This document shows positions 1-7,687 of a stretch of DNA of 64,000 nucleotides, in pieces. The notes under the pieces are model-generated. The model searched no databases, was not told the origin of the DNA, and worked only from the letters and a program-made list of their open reading frames with translations. Positions within the stretch are counted from its first letter, which is position 1. The number at the start of each line of letters is the position of its first letter. Source of the stretch: Acidobacteriaceae bacterium dw_441 (GTDB lineage: Bacteria > Acidobacteriota > Terriglobia > Terriglobales > Acidobacteriaceae); the NCBI GenBank assembly GCA_018449715.1, contig JAAVVA010000003.1, forward strand, positions 372,001 through 436,000, in the 5' to 3' direction. Position numbers and translations under genes: made by a program.

Positions 1-603
1 TTCGATGGTGGCGGTGCCGTAGGAGAGCGCGGCGATGGCCTGCGCTCCGCCGACGCGGTAGAACTCCGTGACGCCAGCGAGCCATGCGGCGGCGAGGGTC
101 TCACGCGCAGGCTTGGGAGAGCAGACGACGATGCGATCGACACCTGCGACCTGCGCGGGCGTGACCGTCATCAGAAGCGTGGAGGGAAGCGGATAGCGGC
201 CTCCGGGGACATAGCAGCCTACGCTGCCCAGCGGACGGACGATCTGGCCGGTCTTGACGCCTTTGGCCGCGGTGATGGTCCACTCCTGCGGAAGCTGGGC
301 TTCGGCGAAGGCGAGAATGTTGCCGCGCGCGATCATCATGGCGGCCTGCAGCTCGGGCGCGGTGGCCTCCCATGCAGCCTGCATCTCTTCGCGGGAGACG
401 AGCAGCGGCTGGTTCTTCTTGAGCGCATCGAACTTGGTGGCGTACTTCTTCAGCGCGGCATCACCGCTCTTGCGAATGTCCGCGAGAATGCGGCGGACGA
501 CGGGCTCGACCTTCGCGGTGCTGACAGCGCCGCGGCGCTCGATGGAGGCGATCAGGTCGGCGGCGGTCTTCGCGGTGCGGCCGTATGTCTTTACCAGCTT
601 CAT
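1..603 (-). CDS. hisD: Histidinol dehydrogenase, N-terminal part (cut by window edge)
   Basis: The reading frame runs from an ATG at 603 off the left edge and gives the first 201 residues. It starts MKLVKTYGRTAK and contains the GxVGCYVPGG segment (about residue 138-148) and the VCSPKP segment that are characteristic of HisD. The enzyme performs the last two steps of histidine synthesis, oxidising histidinol to histidine with two NAD+ in the cytoplasm. It is the third gene of hisI-hisG-hisD on the minus strand and lies 79 bases after hisG. That gap holds a 14-bp hairpin. The family is usually about 430 residues, so roughly half is missing only because the window ends. Confidence 0.93.
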   Translation of the reverse strand, partial: MKLVKTYGRTAKTAADLIASIERRGAVSTAKVEPVVRRILADIRKSGDAALKKYATKFDALKKNQPLLVSREEMQAAWEATAPELQAAMMIARGNILAFAEAQLPQEWTITAAKGVKTGQIVRPLGSVGCYVPGGRYPLPSTLLMTVTPAQVAGVDRIVVCSPKPARETLAAAWLAGVTEFYRVGGAQAIAALSYGTATIE

Positions 604-633
604 CTACCAGGGCTCCAGAGGTACAGCTTGTGT

Positions 634-671
634 CCCCTGTCTCCGGCGCGGTTCAGGGCCGGAGACAGGGG
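634..671. repeat. 14-bp perfect hairpin between hisG and hisD
   Basis: Arms at 634-647 and 658-671 are exact inverted complements (CCCCTGTCTCCGGC) around a 10-base loop. Read along the operon (minus strand) the stem is not followed by a T run, so it is not a classical terminator. It could stabilise the hisI-hisG part of the message or mark a processing site. Function is inferred only from position. Confidence 0.7.
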
Positions 672-682
672 TTTGTTGCCTG

Positions 683-1564
683 TTACAGAACGACCTTGCT
701 CAGCGGATACTCGACGATGCCAGTGGCTCCGGCGGCCTTGAGCTTGGGGATGACCTCGCGGACCTCGGTCTCGTCGAGGATGGTGTTGAGCGCGACCCAC
801 TCGGCATCGCTGAGCTGCGAAACCGTCGGCGAGTTGAGCGCGGGAAGCACTCCCAGCACCTCGCGCAGGTCGGCCTTCTTCGCGTTGAGCATCAGGCCCA
901 CGCGGCCCTGCGCGGCGATGGCGGCGTTCAGCATCAGAGAGATGTTGCTGATCTTGGCCTTCTTCCAGTCGTCCTTCCAGGAGTTCTTGTTAGCGATGAG
1001 CTGCGTCTCGCTCTCCATCAGGGTCTCGATGATGCGCAGACGGTTGGCGCGCAGCGAGCTTCCGGTCTCGGTGACCTCGACGATGGCGTCGGCCAGCGTG
1101 GGAGGCTTGACCTCGGTGGCTCCCCAGCTGAACTCAACCGTGACGGGGATGTTCTTCGAGGCGAAGTAGCGCTTGGTGAACTCGACCAGCTCGGTGGCGA
1201 TGGTCTTTCCGGCGAGGTCTTCGGGCTTCTCGAAGGGCGAGTCCTCGGGGACGGCGAGCACCCACTTCACCTTCTGGCGGCTCTGCTTGGAGTAGGTGAG
1301 GCTGGTGACGTACTCGACGTCATGCTGGTTCTCGAGCACCCAGTCGTTTCCGGTCAGGCCGGCGTCAAGAGCGCCGTGCTCGACGTAGCGGGCCATCTCC
1401 TGCGCGCGGACGAGCATGCACTCGATCTCGACGTCGTCGATGGCGGGAAAGTAGCTGCGGCCATTGGCGAAGATCTGCCATCCTGCGCGCTGGAACAGTG
1501 CGAGGGTGGCGTCCTGCAGGCTGCCCTTGGGAATGCCGAGCTTCAGCTTCTTCTGGTCACTCAT
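683..1564 (-). CDS. hisG: ATP phosphoribosyltransferase, long form
   Basis: HisG catalyses the first committed step of histidine synthesis, joining PRPP and ATP to give phosphoribosyl-ATP, and is normally inhibited by histidine. The 293-residue product is the long form, which carries its own C-terminal regulatory (ACT-like) domain and needs no HisZ. Visible signatures are the early IPKGSL segment (11-16), TGNDW (71-75), the GATEVKPP segment (148-155) and the PRPP-binding ETGSSLRAN (166-174). The start codon overlaps the hisI stop by one base (TAATG), so the two genes are probably translationally coupled. Expression is expected to depend on the his attenuator upstream of hisI. Confidence 0.96.
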   Translation of the reverse strand: MSDQKKLKLGIPKGSLQDATLALFQRAGWQIFANGRSYFPAIDDVEIECMLVRAQEMARYVEHGALDAGLTGNDWVLENQHDVEYVTSLTYSKQSRQKVKWVLAVPEDSPFEKPEDLAGKTIATELVEFTKRYFASKNIPVTVEFSWGATEVKPPTLADAIVEVTETGSSLRANRLRIIETLMESETQLIANKNSWKDDWKKAKISNISLMLNAAIAAQGRVGLMLNAKKADLREVLGVLPALNSPTVSQLSDAEWVALNTILDETEVREVIPKLKAAGATGIVEYPLSKVVL

Positions 1565-1905
1565 TACTTCGTCTCCGTTTCAATCTTTTTGGTGAAGCAG
1601 CTTACGGTTCCCTCGTGGCAGACCAGGCCGTCGCCCTCGACCTCGACGCGGAACAGCAGGGCGTCGTTGTCGCAGTCGGTGGAGGCCTCGACGATGCGCA
1701 GGCGGTTTCCGCTGGTCTCGCCCTTCATCCAGAGCTTCGAGCGCGTGCGGCTCCAGAAGGTGACGAAGCCGGTTTCAAGGGTCTTCTGATAGCTGGTTTC
1801 GTTGAGGAAGCCGAGCATGAGCATCTCGCCGGTCTTCCAGTCCTGAACGATGCCCGGAACCAGTCCGTCCATCTTCGCGAAGTCAATCTTTACTGCGTCT
1901 GCCAT
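1564..1905 (-). CDS. hisI: Phosphoribosyl-AMP cyclohydrolase
   Basis: HisI opens the purine ring of phosphoribosyl-AMP, the third step of histidine synthesis. At 113 residues it is the stand-alone cyclohydrolase without a fused HisE pyrophosphatase. The metal-binding DCDND motif (77-81) and two further cysteines, in VCHEG (96) and VSCF (103), match the family's Mg and Zn sites. The [17 protein letters not shown] segment (51-67) is the most conserved block. It is the first structural gene after the His-rich leader and its terminator, and its stop codon overlaps the hisG start. Confidence 0.95.
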   Translation of the reverse strand: MADAVKIDFAKMDGLVPGIVQDWKTGEMLMLGFLNETSYQKTLETGFVTFWSRTRSKLWMKGETSGNRLRIVEASTDCDNDALLFRVEVEGDGLVCHEGTVSCFTKKIETETK

Positions 1906-1940
1906 CTCAAATCTCCCAATCCAATCTGTTCGTTACACGT

Positions 1941-1979
1941 AAAAAGGCCCGCTCGCGGAGTGCGCGTTAGCGGGCCTTT
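1941..1979 (-). terminator. Attenuator terminator of the his operon
   Basis: On the minus strand, arms AAAGGCCCGCT (1979-1969) and AGCGGGCCTTT (1953-1943) pair perfectly over 11 bp with a 15-base loop and run into TTTTT ending at 1941. It lies between the leader peptide stop (2004) and the hisI start (1905), so it acts before any structural gene. Its 5' arm and loop (1973-1962) can instead pair with leader bases 2038-2027 over 12 positions (10 Watson-Crick, 2 G-U), giving a mutually exclusive antiterminator. Confidence 0.9.
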
Positions 1980-2003
1980 CAGAATCCTGTGGTCTGCGCT
2001 TCT

Positions 2004-2090
2004 TTACTTCGCAACACCGGACACAGCCGCCAACACGCTCTGCGCATGATGATGGTGATGATGCCCGTGATGGAGGTGTAGCGAACGCAT
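2004..2090 (-). CDS. hisL: His operon leader peptide, nine histidines
   Basis: A 28-codon frame begins at ATG 2090 and ends at TAA 2006-2004. It encodes MRSLHLHHGHHHHHHAQS followed by ten residues. Nine of the first fifteen residues are His, including six in a row at positions 10-15. Peptides of this kind stall ribosomes when charged His-tRNA is scarce. The promoter -10 box ends ten bases before the ATG, so the transcript probably starts within a few bases of it and has no room for a Shine-Dalgarno site. Leaderless translation is therefore likely. Segment 2083-2076, covering codons 3-5, can pair with 2036-2028. A ribosome held on the His run would mask it and free 2038-2027 to form the antiterminator. 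Confidence 0.88.
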   Translation of the reverse strand: MRSLHLHHGHHHHHHAQSVLAAVSGVAK

Positions 2091-2099
2091 CGCATCTTC

Positions 2100-2128
2100 A
2101 GATTAGCGGCGGGGAAGGGGAAAGTCAA
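2100..2128 (-). promoter_or_regulatory. Sigma-70-type promoter of the his operon
   Basis: The minus strand reads TTGACT (2128-2123), a 17-base spacer, then TAATCT (2105-2100). Both boxes are near consensus and the spacing is ideal. The predicted start point is about 2093, two to three bases before the leader ATG at 2090. Confidence 0.85.
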
Positions 2129-2249
2129 CAGCCGCTCGTTTCGAGACGGAGGTTTCATGCCCCGTAAATATTTGAAGCCACTGGCCGAGTCCTGCGGCGC
2201 GGATACGGGTTCGTATGGGGAAGCACCACGATAGAAGGGAGGATTCCGA

Positions 2250-2278
2250 TTGACGCCGGTCCGGGTCTTTCGTACTCT
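2250..2278 (+). promoter_or_regulatory. Candidate promoter for the ComEA-like gene
   Basis: TTGACG (2250-2255), a 17-base spacer and TACTCT (2273-2278) lie 50 bases before the start at 2328. The -35 box is good and the -10 box matches the consensus at only three of six positions. Confidence 0.5.
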
Positions 2279-2327
2279 TCCCCTGCAACCCCGTATCTAA
2301 AACCAATAACAAGGAGTCTTCTTCGCG

Positions 2328-2633
2328 ATGCGTATCTTTCGGAACCTCGTTCTTGCGGCAACTCTCTTTTCGACTCTTCCTCTCTCGATGGCGGCGCAGC
2401 TTCCCACGAAGGCTGCCACCGCAGCGGCTGCGGCGACGAGCAAGCTCGATATCAACACCGCCACCCCGGACCAGCTGAAGGCGATCCCCGGCATCGGCGA
2501 CGCGTACTCCAAGCGCATCATCGACGGACGCCCCTACACGGCGAAGAACCAGCTCGTCTCGCGTGGCATCCTTCCGCAGGGCGTCTACGACAAGGTCAAG
2601 GACCAGATCGTCGCCAGCAAGGTAAAGAAGTAG
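2328..2633 (+). CDS. Secreted ComEA-like helix-hairpin-helix protein
   Basis: The 101-residue product has an N-terminal signal sequence (about 1-22, ending near MAAQ), an alanine-rich linker (26-38) and one helix-hairpin-helix unit around LDINTATPDQLKAIPGIGDA (40-59). This matches the DNA-binding part of ComEA, which holds incoming DNA in the periplasm during transformation. Only the HhH part is present, without the N-terminal anchor domain of true ComEA. A role in DNA uptake is therefore possible but not shown. A Shine-Dalgarno AAGGAG precedes the ATG. Confidence 0.75.
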   Translation: MRIFRNLVLAATLFSTLPLSMAAQLPTKAATAAAAATSKLDINTATPDQLKAIPGIGDAYSKRIIDGRPYTAKNQLVSRGILPQGVYDKVKDQIVASKVKK

Positions 2634-2639
2634 TCTCCG

Positions 2640-3956
2640 CTATTTCAGCTCCATCACCACGATGCGGCCATCGGACTGGAAACTTCCCCCGGTGGCCGTT
2701 TTTGCTGTCAGCAGCGGATCGGTGGGAGTGACGTAAGCCGCGCTGCTGAAGGCTCCCGCAGCGTCGAAGCTCTGGAGCAGGTACTGGCGCTCCTTGTCGA
2801 TCTCGGGGTCGATCTTGTGCGTAACCTTGCCGTTTCGCTGATCCTTCTCAAAACCGATGTCATGCGTTGCGGAGCCGACCCAGAGCGGGCGTCCGCCGAC
2901 GGTTTCGTTGCTCTGCCACACGCGAAGATGATGCCGTTCGGCGGCGACCATCAGAGGGTCGGCGCGAGCGAAGGACAGGTCCTGCGGACGACCGAAGAGA
3001 TAGAGCGTGCTCATGGGCATCTCGGTGTAGGTCTCGTGGCTTAGTGTCTTCATCAGACCGTTGAGGATGGCGTCCTGCACGGACTTGTCGACGGGAACCC
3101 AGCCCGCCGCTTTGAAGGCGGCCTCGACCTGTTCCTTCGTTCCGACGAGGCCGAAGTTCACCATATCGCCGGGGTTGCCCTGCCCGGAGGCGACATCGGA
3201 GACGCGGCGTGGAATGTCGTTGAAGAGGTTCGGCGTGAGGAGCGAGCTGACGGGAGCGGAAGGTGCTGCGGTGGTCGGGACTGAGGTCTTCGCTGGTGTT
3301 ACAAATTTCAGCTTCACTTTGTAGCTGCCGGTGAAGCTGAGGTCGCTGCTCACGTTGACGCAGAGGTAGAGCTTGCCCGTGGTGGGCATGGTGACCTGTC
3401 CCGAAGACCCAACCGGGAAGGGGACCGTGGCCCCGATGTCGCTGACGCGGGCGACCACAGAGCCGATCTTTGAGCTGTTCGCGGGAAACTGCCGCAGCAG
3501 ATCCTTCCAGCCGCGGTCGATGCCGTCAGGATCGACCTTGCGGCTATCGACCAGCGTAATTTCTCCGCTTGAGGTGAAGGAGGCCGTCTCGCCTGCGGAG
3601 ACGGTGACGCCTGTATCGAACCACTCGGCGTCCTTGAGAGTGAATTCGTAACTCTGCTTGTGCGTGGTGAGCGCGGAGGTGTTCTTGATCTGCTTGTCGC
3701 GCATACTCACGACCGCTTCGACACCTGGGCCGACCCTGACTATAGGAGCTGGGGTGCCAGCCGGGGGAGGAACCGATGGCTCGGATGGAGTCGTAACCGG
3801 GGGCTGCGGAGGAACGGTCTGGGAGCTTGTCGCCGCGGGAGCGTCCTGCGCCTGTATCGAAGAGGAACAGAGAATGGGAAAGACCAGGGCCAATGCACCG
3901 GCAAAAAAGAGTCGGCTATGCCATGTCGTCCGTGGGAATCGTATAAAGTGGTTCAT
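2640..3956 (-). CDS. Secreted PA-IL-like and LssY_C domain protein
   Basis: The 438-residue product has a signal peptide (about 1-37, cleaved near IQAQ) and a proline-rich linker (46-75). Residues 105-218 resemble the PA-IL (LecA) lectin fold: EWFDTGVTVSAGE near 111, then IGSVVARV, PFPVGSS and GKLYLCVNVS. Residues 245-410 resemble the LssY C-terminal domain (VNFGLVGTKEQVEAAFKAAGW, PLWVGSATHDIG, HKIDPEIDKERQYL). LssY_C is a domain of unknown function found in envelope proteins. The gene is convergent with the ComEA-like gene, with a six-base gap, and divergent from the lipoprotein gene downstream. An envelope location and perhaps sugar binding are inferred; no enzyme activity can be assigned. 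Confidence 0.65.
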   Translation of the reverse strand: MNHFIRFPRTTWHSRLFFAGALALVFPILCSSSIQAQDAPAATSSQTVPPQPPVTTPSEPSVPPPAGTPAPIVRVGPGVEAVVSMRDKQIKNTSALTTHKQSYEFTLKDAEWFDTGVTVSAGETASFTSSGEITLVDSRKVDPDGIDRGWKDLLRQFPANSSKIGSVVARVSDIGATVPFPVGSSGQVTMPTTGKLYLCVNVSSDLSFTGSYKVKLKFVTPAKTSVPTTAAPSAPVSSLLTPNLFNDIPRRVSDVASGQGNPGDMVNFGLVGTKEQVEAAFKAAGWVPVDKSVQDAILNGLMKTLSHETYTEMPMSTLYLFGRPQDLSFARADPLMVAAERHHLRVWQSNETVGGRPLWVGSATHDIGFEKDQRNGKVTHKIDPEIDKERQYLLQSFDAAGAFSSAAYVTPTDPLLTAKTATGGSFQSDGRIVVMELK

Positions 3957-4000
3957 ATCTAAGCTCTCGCCTTAAGATGCTCAACCCCGGCTGGCAGGAT

Positions 4001-4744
4001 ATGTCGCTCTCATCTTTTACCCGACGTGTGTTGCTGCGGACGGCCTTGGGAGCGTGCGCCGTCGCGCTGTCGGGGTGCCAGGGGATGATTCTCACGACTC
4101 CGGCCCGACCCCAGGTCCGCATCATCGACGTCTCGCCCGATTCGCCGGACCTCGATCTCTACCAGAACAAGTCGGCGATTGCGTACCGTCTGGGCTTCGG
4201 CACCATCACCTCGTATGTCCCGGTTGATCCCGGCACCGCGACGACAGTGGCGACGCTCTCGGGAACACGGCAGAAGTTCACCTCCTCCAGAACGATGCTG
4301 GCCAAAGCCGGACAGTACACGGTGCTGATCGGGAACTACTCCTCGAGCCTGCAGCAGGTGGTGTTGAAGGATCAGAGCCAGCCCGCGCCTCCGGGGCAGG
4401 TGGCGCTGCGCTTCATCAACCAGGCGACGCGGAACAGCCCCGTGGATATCTACCTGGTCTCCGCGGGACAGGCGCTGGCTGCGGTGACTCCCGTGGTTTC
4501 GGGCGCGGGGTTCGGAGCCAATACCGGCTATATGAATCTTCCCGCGGGCGTTTACACCCTGATGCTGATGCCTGCGGGTGTCGCTCCGAGCGACGGCTCG
4601 GCTGCGCTCTATACGGGGGCACGGGTGATCTATGGCTCCGGAGCAGCCGATACGATTGTCCTGATCGACGAGCAGCGTCCGGAGGCGCAGCCGGGAATGC
4701 AGGCCATCATCGCTCCTGACTACACGCCGGTCACGGAAGAGTAA
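4001..4744 (+). CDS. DUF4397-type lipoprotein
   Basis: Starting at the ATG at 4001 the product is about 247 residues. It has an Arg-containing n-region, a hydrophobic stretch and a lipobox ending LSGC, so it is probably exported and lipidated. An upstream in-frame ATG at 3977 would add eight residues with no better ribosome site. The body contains two similar beta-rich segments, VRIIDVSPDSPDLDLYQN and LRFINQATRNSPVDIYLV, each followed by a glycine/valine-rich part. This is the pattern of the DUF4397 repeat (uncharacterised, found in surface proteins). Function is unknown. Confidence 0.65.
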   Translation: MSLSSFTRRVLLRTALGACAVALSGCQGMILTTPARPQVRIIDVSPDSPDLDLYQNKSAIAYRLGFGTITSYVPVDPGTATTVATLSGTRQKFTSSRTMLAKAGQYTVLIGNYSSSLQQVVLKDQSQPAPPGQVALRFINQATRNSPVDIYLVSAGQALAAVTPVVSGAGFGANTGYMNLPAGVYTLMLMPAGVAPSDGSAALYTGARVIYGSGAADTIVLIDEQRPEAQPGMQAIIAPDYTPVTEE

Positions 4745-4758
4745 GCCGCGAAAACACG

Positions 4759-4782
4759 AAGGCCGCCATCGCTGGCGGCCTT
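4759..4782. terminator. Bidirectional terminator between lipoprotein gene and ahcY
   Basis: A 10-bp perfect stem AAGGCCGCCA / TGGCGGCCTT with a TCGC loop sits between two convergent genes, with A and T runs on the two sides. Confidence 0.8.
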
Positions 4783-4805
4783 TCGGTTGATTGCGTGGAG
4801 AATCG

Positions 4806-6242
4806 TTAGTAGCGGTACTGATCGGACTTGTACGGGCCTTCGGGAGCAACGCCCAGATAATCCGCCTGCTTCTGTGTGAGCGTGGTCAGCTTGACGCCGA
4901 TCTTCTCAAGATGAAGGCGAGCGACCTCTTCGTCGAGCTTCTTCGGAAGGATGTAGACGCCCGGCTTGTAGGTGTCCTTGTTCTTCCAGAGATCGAGCGC
5001 GGCCAGCGTCTGGTTGGAGAAGCTGTTCGACATCACGAAGCTCGGGTGGCCGGTGGCGCAGCCCAGGTTCACCAGGCGTCCCTCGGCGAGCACGAAGATG
5101 CTGTTGCCCGCGGGCAGCGTGTACTTATCGACCTGCGGCTTGATATTCAGGCGGGTGACGCCCTCAGCCGAGTTCAACGCATCCATCTGGATCTCGTTGT
5201 CGAAGTGACCGATGTTGCAGACGATCGCCTGGTCCTTCATCAGCTTCATGTGCTCGTAGGTGATGATGTCGAGGTTACCGGTGCAGGTGACGTAGATGTC
5301 GCCGATGCCGAGCGTCTCCTCGATGGTCGTGACCTCGTAACCTTCCATCGCGGCCTGCAGGGCGTTGATGGGGTCGATCTCGGTGACGATGACACGAGCG
5401 CCCAGACCGCGCAGCGAACGCGCGGAGCCCTTGCCCACATCGCCGTAGCCGCAGACCACCGCGACCTTGCCCGCGATCATGACGTCGGTGGCGCGCTTGA
5501 TGCCGTCGACCAGCGACTCGCGGCAGCCGTAGAGGTTGTCGAACTTCGACTTCGTGACCGAGTCGTTGACGTTGATGGCCGGGACGAGCAGCTTGCCCTG
5601 CTCCATCATCTTGTAGAGGCGGTGAACGCCGGTGGTCGTCTCCTCGGCAACGCCGCGCCACTCGGCGGCGAGCTTCTGGAAGTAGGTCGGGTCTTCGGCG
5701 TTGACCTTCTTGAGGAGGTCCTTGATGACCTGCTCCTCCTGGTTGCCGGAGGGGGTGTTGACCCAGCCGTCGCCCTTCTCAAGCTCGACGCCCTTGTGGA
5801 TCAGCAGGGTGACGTCGCCGCCGTCGTCGATGACAATCTGCGGTCCGAGTCCGCCCTTGTGGCGCAGCGCCTGATCGGTGCACCACCAGTACTCTTCGAG
5901 GGTCTCGCCCTTCCAGGCGAAGACCGGAACGCCAGCAGCAGCGATGGCGGCGGCGGCGTGGTCCTGCGTGGAGAAGATGTTGCAGCTTGCCCAGCGAACG
6001 TCGGCGCCGAGAGCGACCAGCGTCTCGATCAGTACGGCGGTCTGGATCGTCATGTGCAGAGATCCGGTGACGCGCACGCCAGCCAGCGGCTTGGCGGGAG
6101 CGTACTTGTTGCGGATGGACATCAGTCCGGGCATCTCCTGCTCGGCAATGTCGATCTCCTTGCGTCCGAAGTCGGCAAGAGAGAGGTCCGCGACCTTGTA
6201 CTCACTCGCTACCGTTGCTTTATCGATGGTTGCTGTGGCCAT
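4806..6242 (-). CDS. ahcY: Adenosylhomocysteinase
   Basis: AhcY hydrolyses S-adenosylhomocysteine to adenosine and homocysteine and so relieves inhibition of methyltransferases. The 478-residue product has the full family pattern: a substrate domain with [20 protein letters not shown] near residue 58, [13 protein letters not shown] near 220, the NAD-binding GYGDVGKG near 261 and the C-terminal [12 protein letters not shown] that reaches into the partner subunit's cofactor site. A GAGGTG ribosome site precedes the ATG. It lies on the same strand as metK but in a separate unit with ada and a transporter between them. Its short 5' region contains two competing hairpins. Confidence 0.97.
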   Translation of the reverse strand: MATATIDKATVASEYKVADLSLADFGRKEIDIAEQEMPGLMSIRNKYAPAKPLAGVRVTGSLHMTIQTAVLIETLVALGADVRWASCNIFSTQDHAAAAIAAAGVPVFAWKGETLEEYWWCTDQALRHKGGLGPQIVIDDGGDVTLLIHKGVELEKGDGWVNTPSGNQEEQVIKDLLKKVNAEDPTYFQKLAAEWRGVAEETTTGVHRLYKMMEQGKLLVPAINVNDSVTKSKFDNLYGCRESLVDGIKRATDVMIAGKVAVVCGYGDVGKGSARSLRGLGARVIVTEIDPINALQAAMEGYEVTTIEETLGIGDIYVTCTGNLDIITYEHMKLMKDQAIVCNIGHFDNEIQMDALNSAEGVTRLNIKPQVDKYTLPAGNSIFVLAEGRLVNLGCATGHPSFVMSNSFSNQTLAALDLWKNKDTYKPGVYILPKKLDEEVARLHLEKIGVKLTTLTQKQADYLGVAPEGPYKSDQYRY

Positions 6243-6289
6243 TCCGGCACCTCGTTTTTATGGGGAAGTATGTATTTCTACCGCGATAA

Positions 6290-6321
6290 ATCCTTGCCCA
6301 AGGATACCATTGGGAATCCTT
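6290..6321 (-). promoter_or_regulatory. Alternating hairpins in the ahcY 5' region
   Basis: On the minus strand AAGGAT (321-316 of 6 kb), CCCAA (6314-6310), ATCCTT (6305-6300), TTGGG (6301-6297) and a second AAGGAT (6295-6290) follow each other. The central ATCCTT can pair with either AAGGAT copy, giving two exclusive structures. It does not match the SAH riboswitch pattern as I know it. A regulatory role is only inferred. Confidence 0.35.
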
Positions 6322-6357
6322 CGACTATGAATGAACGCTAAAAGCCTGGGGTTTCCT

Positions 6358-7668
6358 CTAGCCCTTCTGAGGTGCGCCGAACCGGCGGGTGGTAAGGCTG
6401 AGAAGAGCCGCCAGCAGGGCCAGCGCTGCCATCGCGTAGAGCCCGCCCGCAAAGCTCTGCGTCGCATCGCGCAGGCGGCCAGTGACATAGGGACCGAGGA
6501 AGCCTCCGAAGCCTCCCAGCGTGGTGATGATAGCCACCGCGGCGGCGGCTGCGGTTCCTGCGACAGTGCGGGTCATCAGGGCCCAGAACGGTCCCATCGT
6601 GCTCCATAGCCCGATGGCGACGAGCGAAAATGCGAGGATGGCAACCGCGATGTTGCCAGCGATGGCGGCCCACGCGAAGCCTGCGGCGGCCAGCGCCATG
6701 CATCCCGCAAGATGGCCGCTACGCTCGTTCCAACGGTCGGAGCTCCAGCCGATGACGACGGTGAAGATCGCGGCCAGCAGGTACGGCACCGTCGCAAAGC
6801 GCGCGATCAGTCCTATGTCGCTGCCGCCTCGTGAGAGGCTGTCGAGTATCAGCGGCATCCACAGATTCACGATGTAGACGCCGATCTGAATGGTGACGTA
6901 GATCGCGGCCATCAACCAGACCGCAGGGAGCCGGAAGGCGTCGGAGAAATTGTGGTGCTTCGTAGCTCCATAGAGGGCGCGGTCCTTCTCCAGTTCATTG
7001 GCGAGCCACTGCTGTTCTTCCGTGCTCAGCCATTCGGCTCGAGCAGGGCCATCCCGCAGAACGAACAGCACAGAGAAGCCCAGCAGCACCGTCGGGACGC
7101 CCTCCGCGAGAAAGAGCCACTGCCAGCCGTGAAGTCCGGCGATTCCATCGAGCTTCAGCAGGGCGCTCGAAAGTGGTCCGCCGACGACTCCGGCGAGCGA
7201 GGTCGCCGTCATGAAGCGGGACACGGCACGGGCGCGCTCCTGCGAGGGAAACCAATAGGTCAGGTAGAGCAGCATCCCCGGAACGAAGCCCGCTTCGGCC
7301 ACGCCCAGCAGGAAGCGCATCGCGTAGAACGAGCCGGGGGAGTGAATGAAGCTCATGCACGCCGCGACCGCTCCCCAGGTGATCATGATGCGGGCGATCC
7401 ATAGCCGCGTGCCGACGCGCTGCATCACGAGATTACTGGGGAGATCGAATAGAGCGTAGCCGATGAAGAAGATTCCCGCGCCTGTGCCGTAGACCGTGTC
7501 GCTGAAGTTGAGCTGCCGCTTCATGTCCAGCGCAGCGAAGCCCACGTTGACGCGATCGACGTAAGCGACGATGTAGAGCAGAAAGAGGTAGGGGATCAGC
7601 CGCCAGGTGATTCGGCGATAGAGCGCGCGCTCGTTGATGGTGGTCTGAGGAACGGTCTCGTTCGGCAT
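6358..7668 (-). CDS. MFS transporter, anion:cation symporter (ACS) type
   Basis: The product (436 residues from the ATG at 7668) has about twelve hydrophobic segments. Its family motifs include IPYLFLLYIVAYVDRVNVGFA after the first helix, YALFDLPSNLVMQRVG and RFLLGVAEAGFVPG, all typical of the ACS branch that carries sugar acids, phthalate or tartrate. Substrate cannot be told from sequence. A longer frame opens at 7731, but it would overlap ada by 44 bases. The 7668 start has an AGGAG site and lies 20 bases after the ada stop. The two genes are probably co-transcribed. Confidence 0.85.
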   Translation of the reverse strand: MPNETVPQTTINERALYRRITWRLIPYLFLLYIVAYVDRVNVGFAALDMKRQLNFSDTVYGTGAGIFFIGYALFDLPSNLVMQRVGTRLWIARIMITWGAVAACMSFIHSPGSFYAMRFLLGVAEAGFVPGMLLYLTYWFPSQERARAVSRFMTATSLAGVVGGPLSSALLKLDGIAGLHGWQWLFLAEGVPTVLLGFSVLFVLRDGPARAEWLSTEEQQWLANELEKDRALYGATKHHNFSDAFRLPAVWLMAAIYVTIQIGVYIVNLWMPLILDSLSRGGSDIGLIARFATVPYLLAAIFTVVIGWSSDRWNERSGHLAGCMALAAAGFAWAAIAGNIAVAILAFSLVAIGLWSTMGPFWALMTRTVAGTAAAAAVAIITTLGGFGGFLGPYVTGRLRDATQSFAGGLYAMAALALLAALLSLTTRRFGAPQKG

Positions 7669-7687
7669 CGCTCCTAATGTAACGATC

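Noticed and set aside
254-1789. A 511-codon open frame on the plus strand across hisD and hisG
   Set aside because: It lies opposite clearly conserved his genes and has no family-like sequence; it is a high-GC shadow frame.
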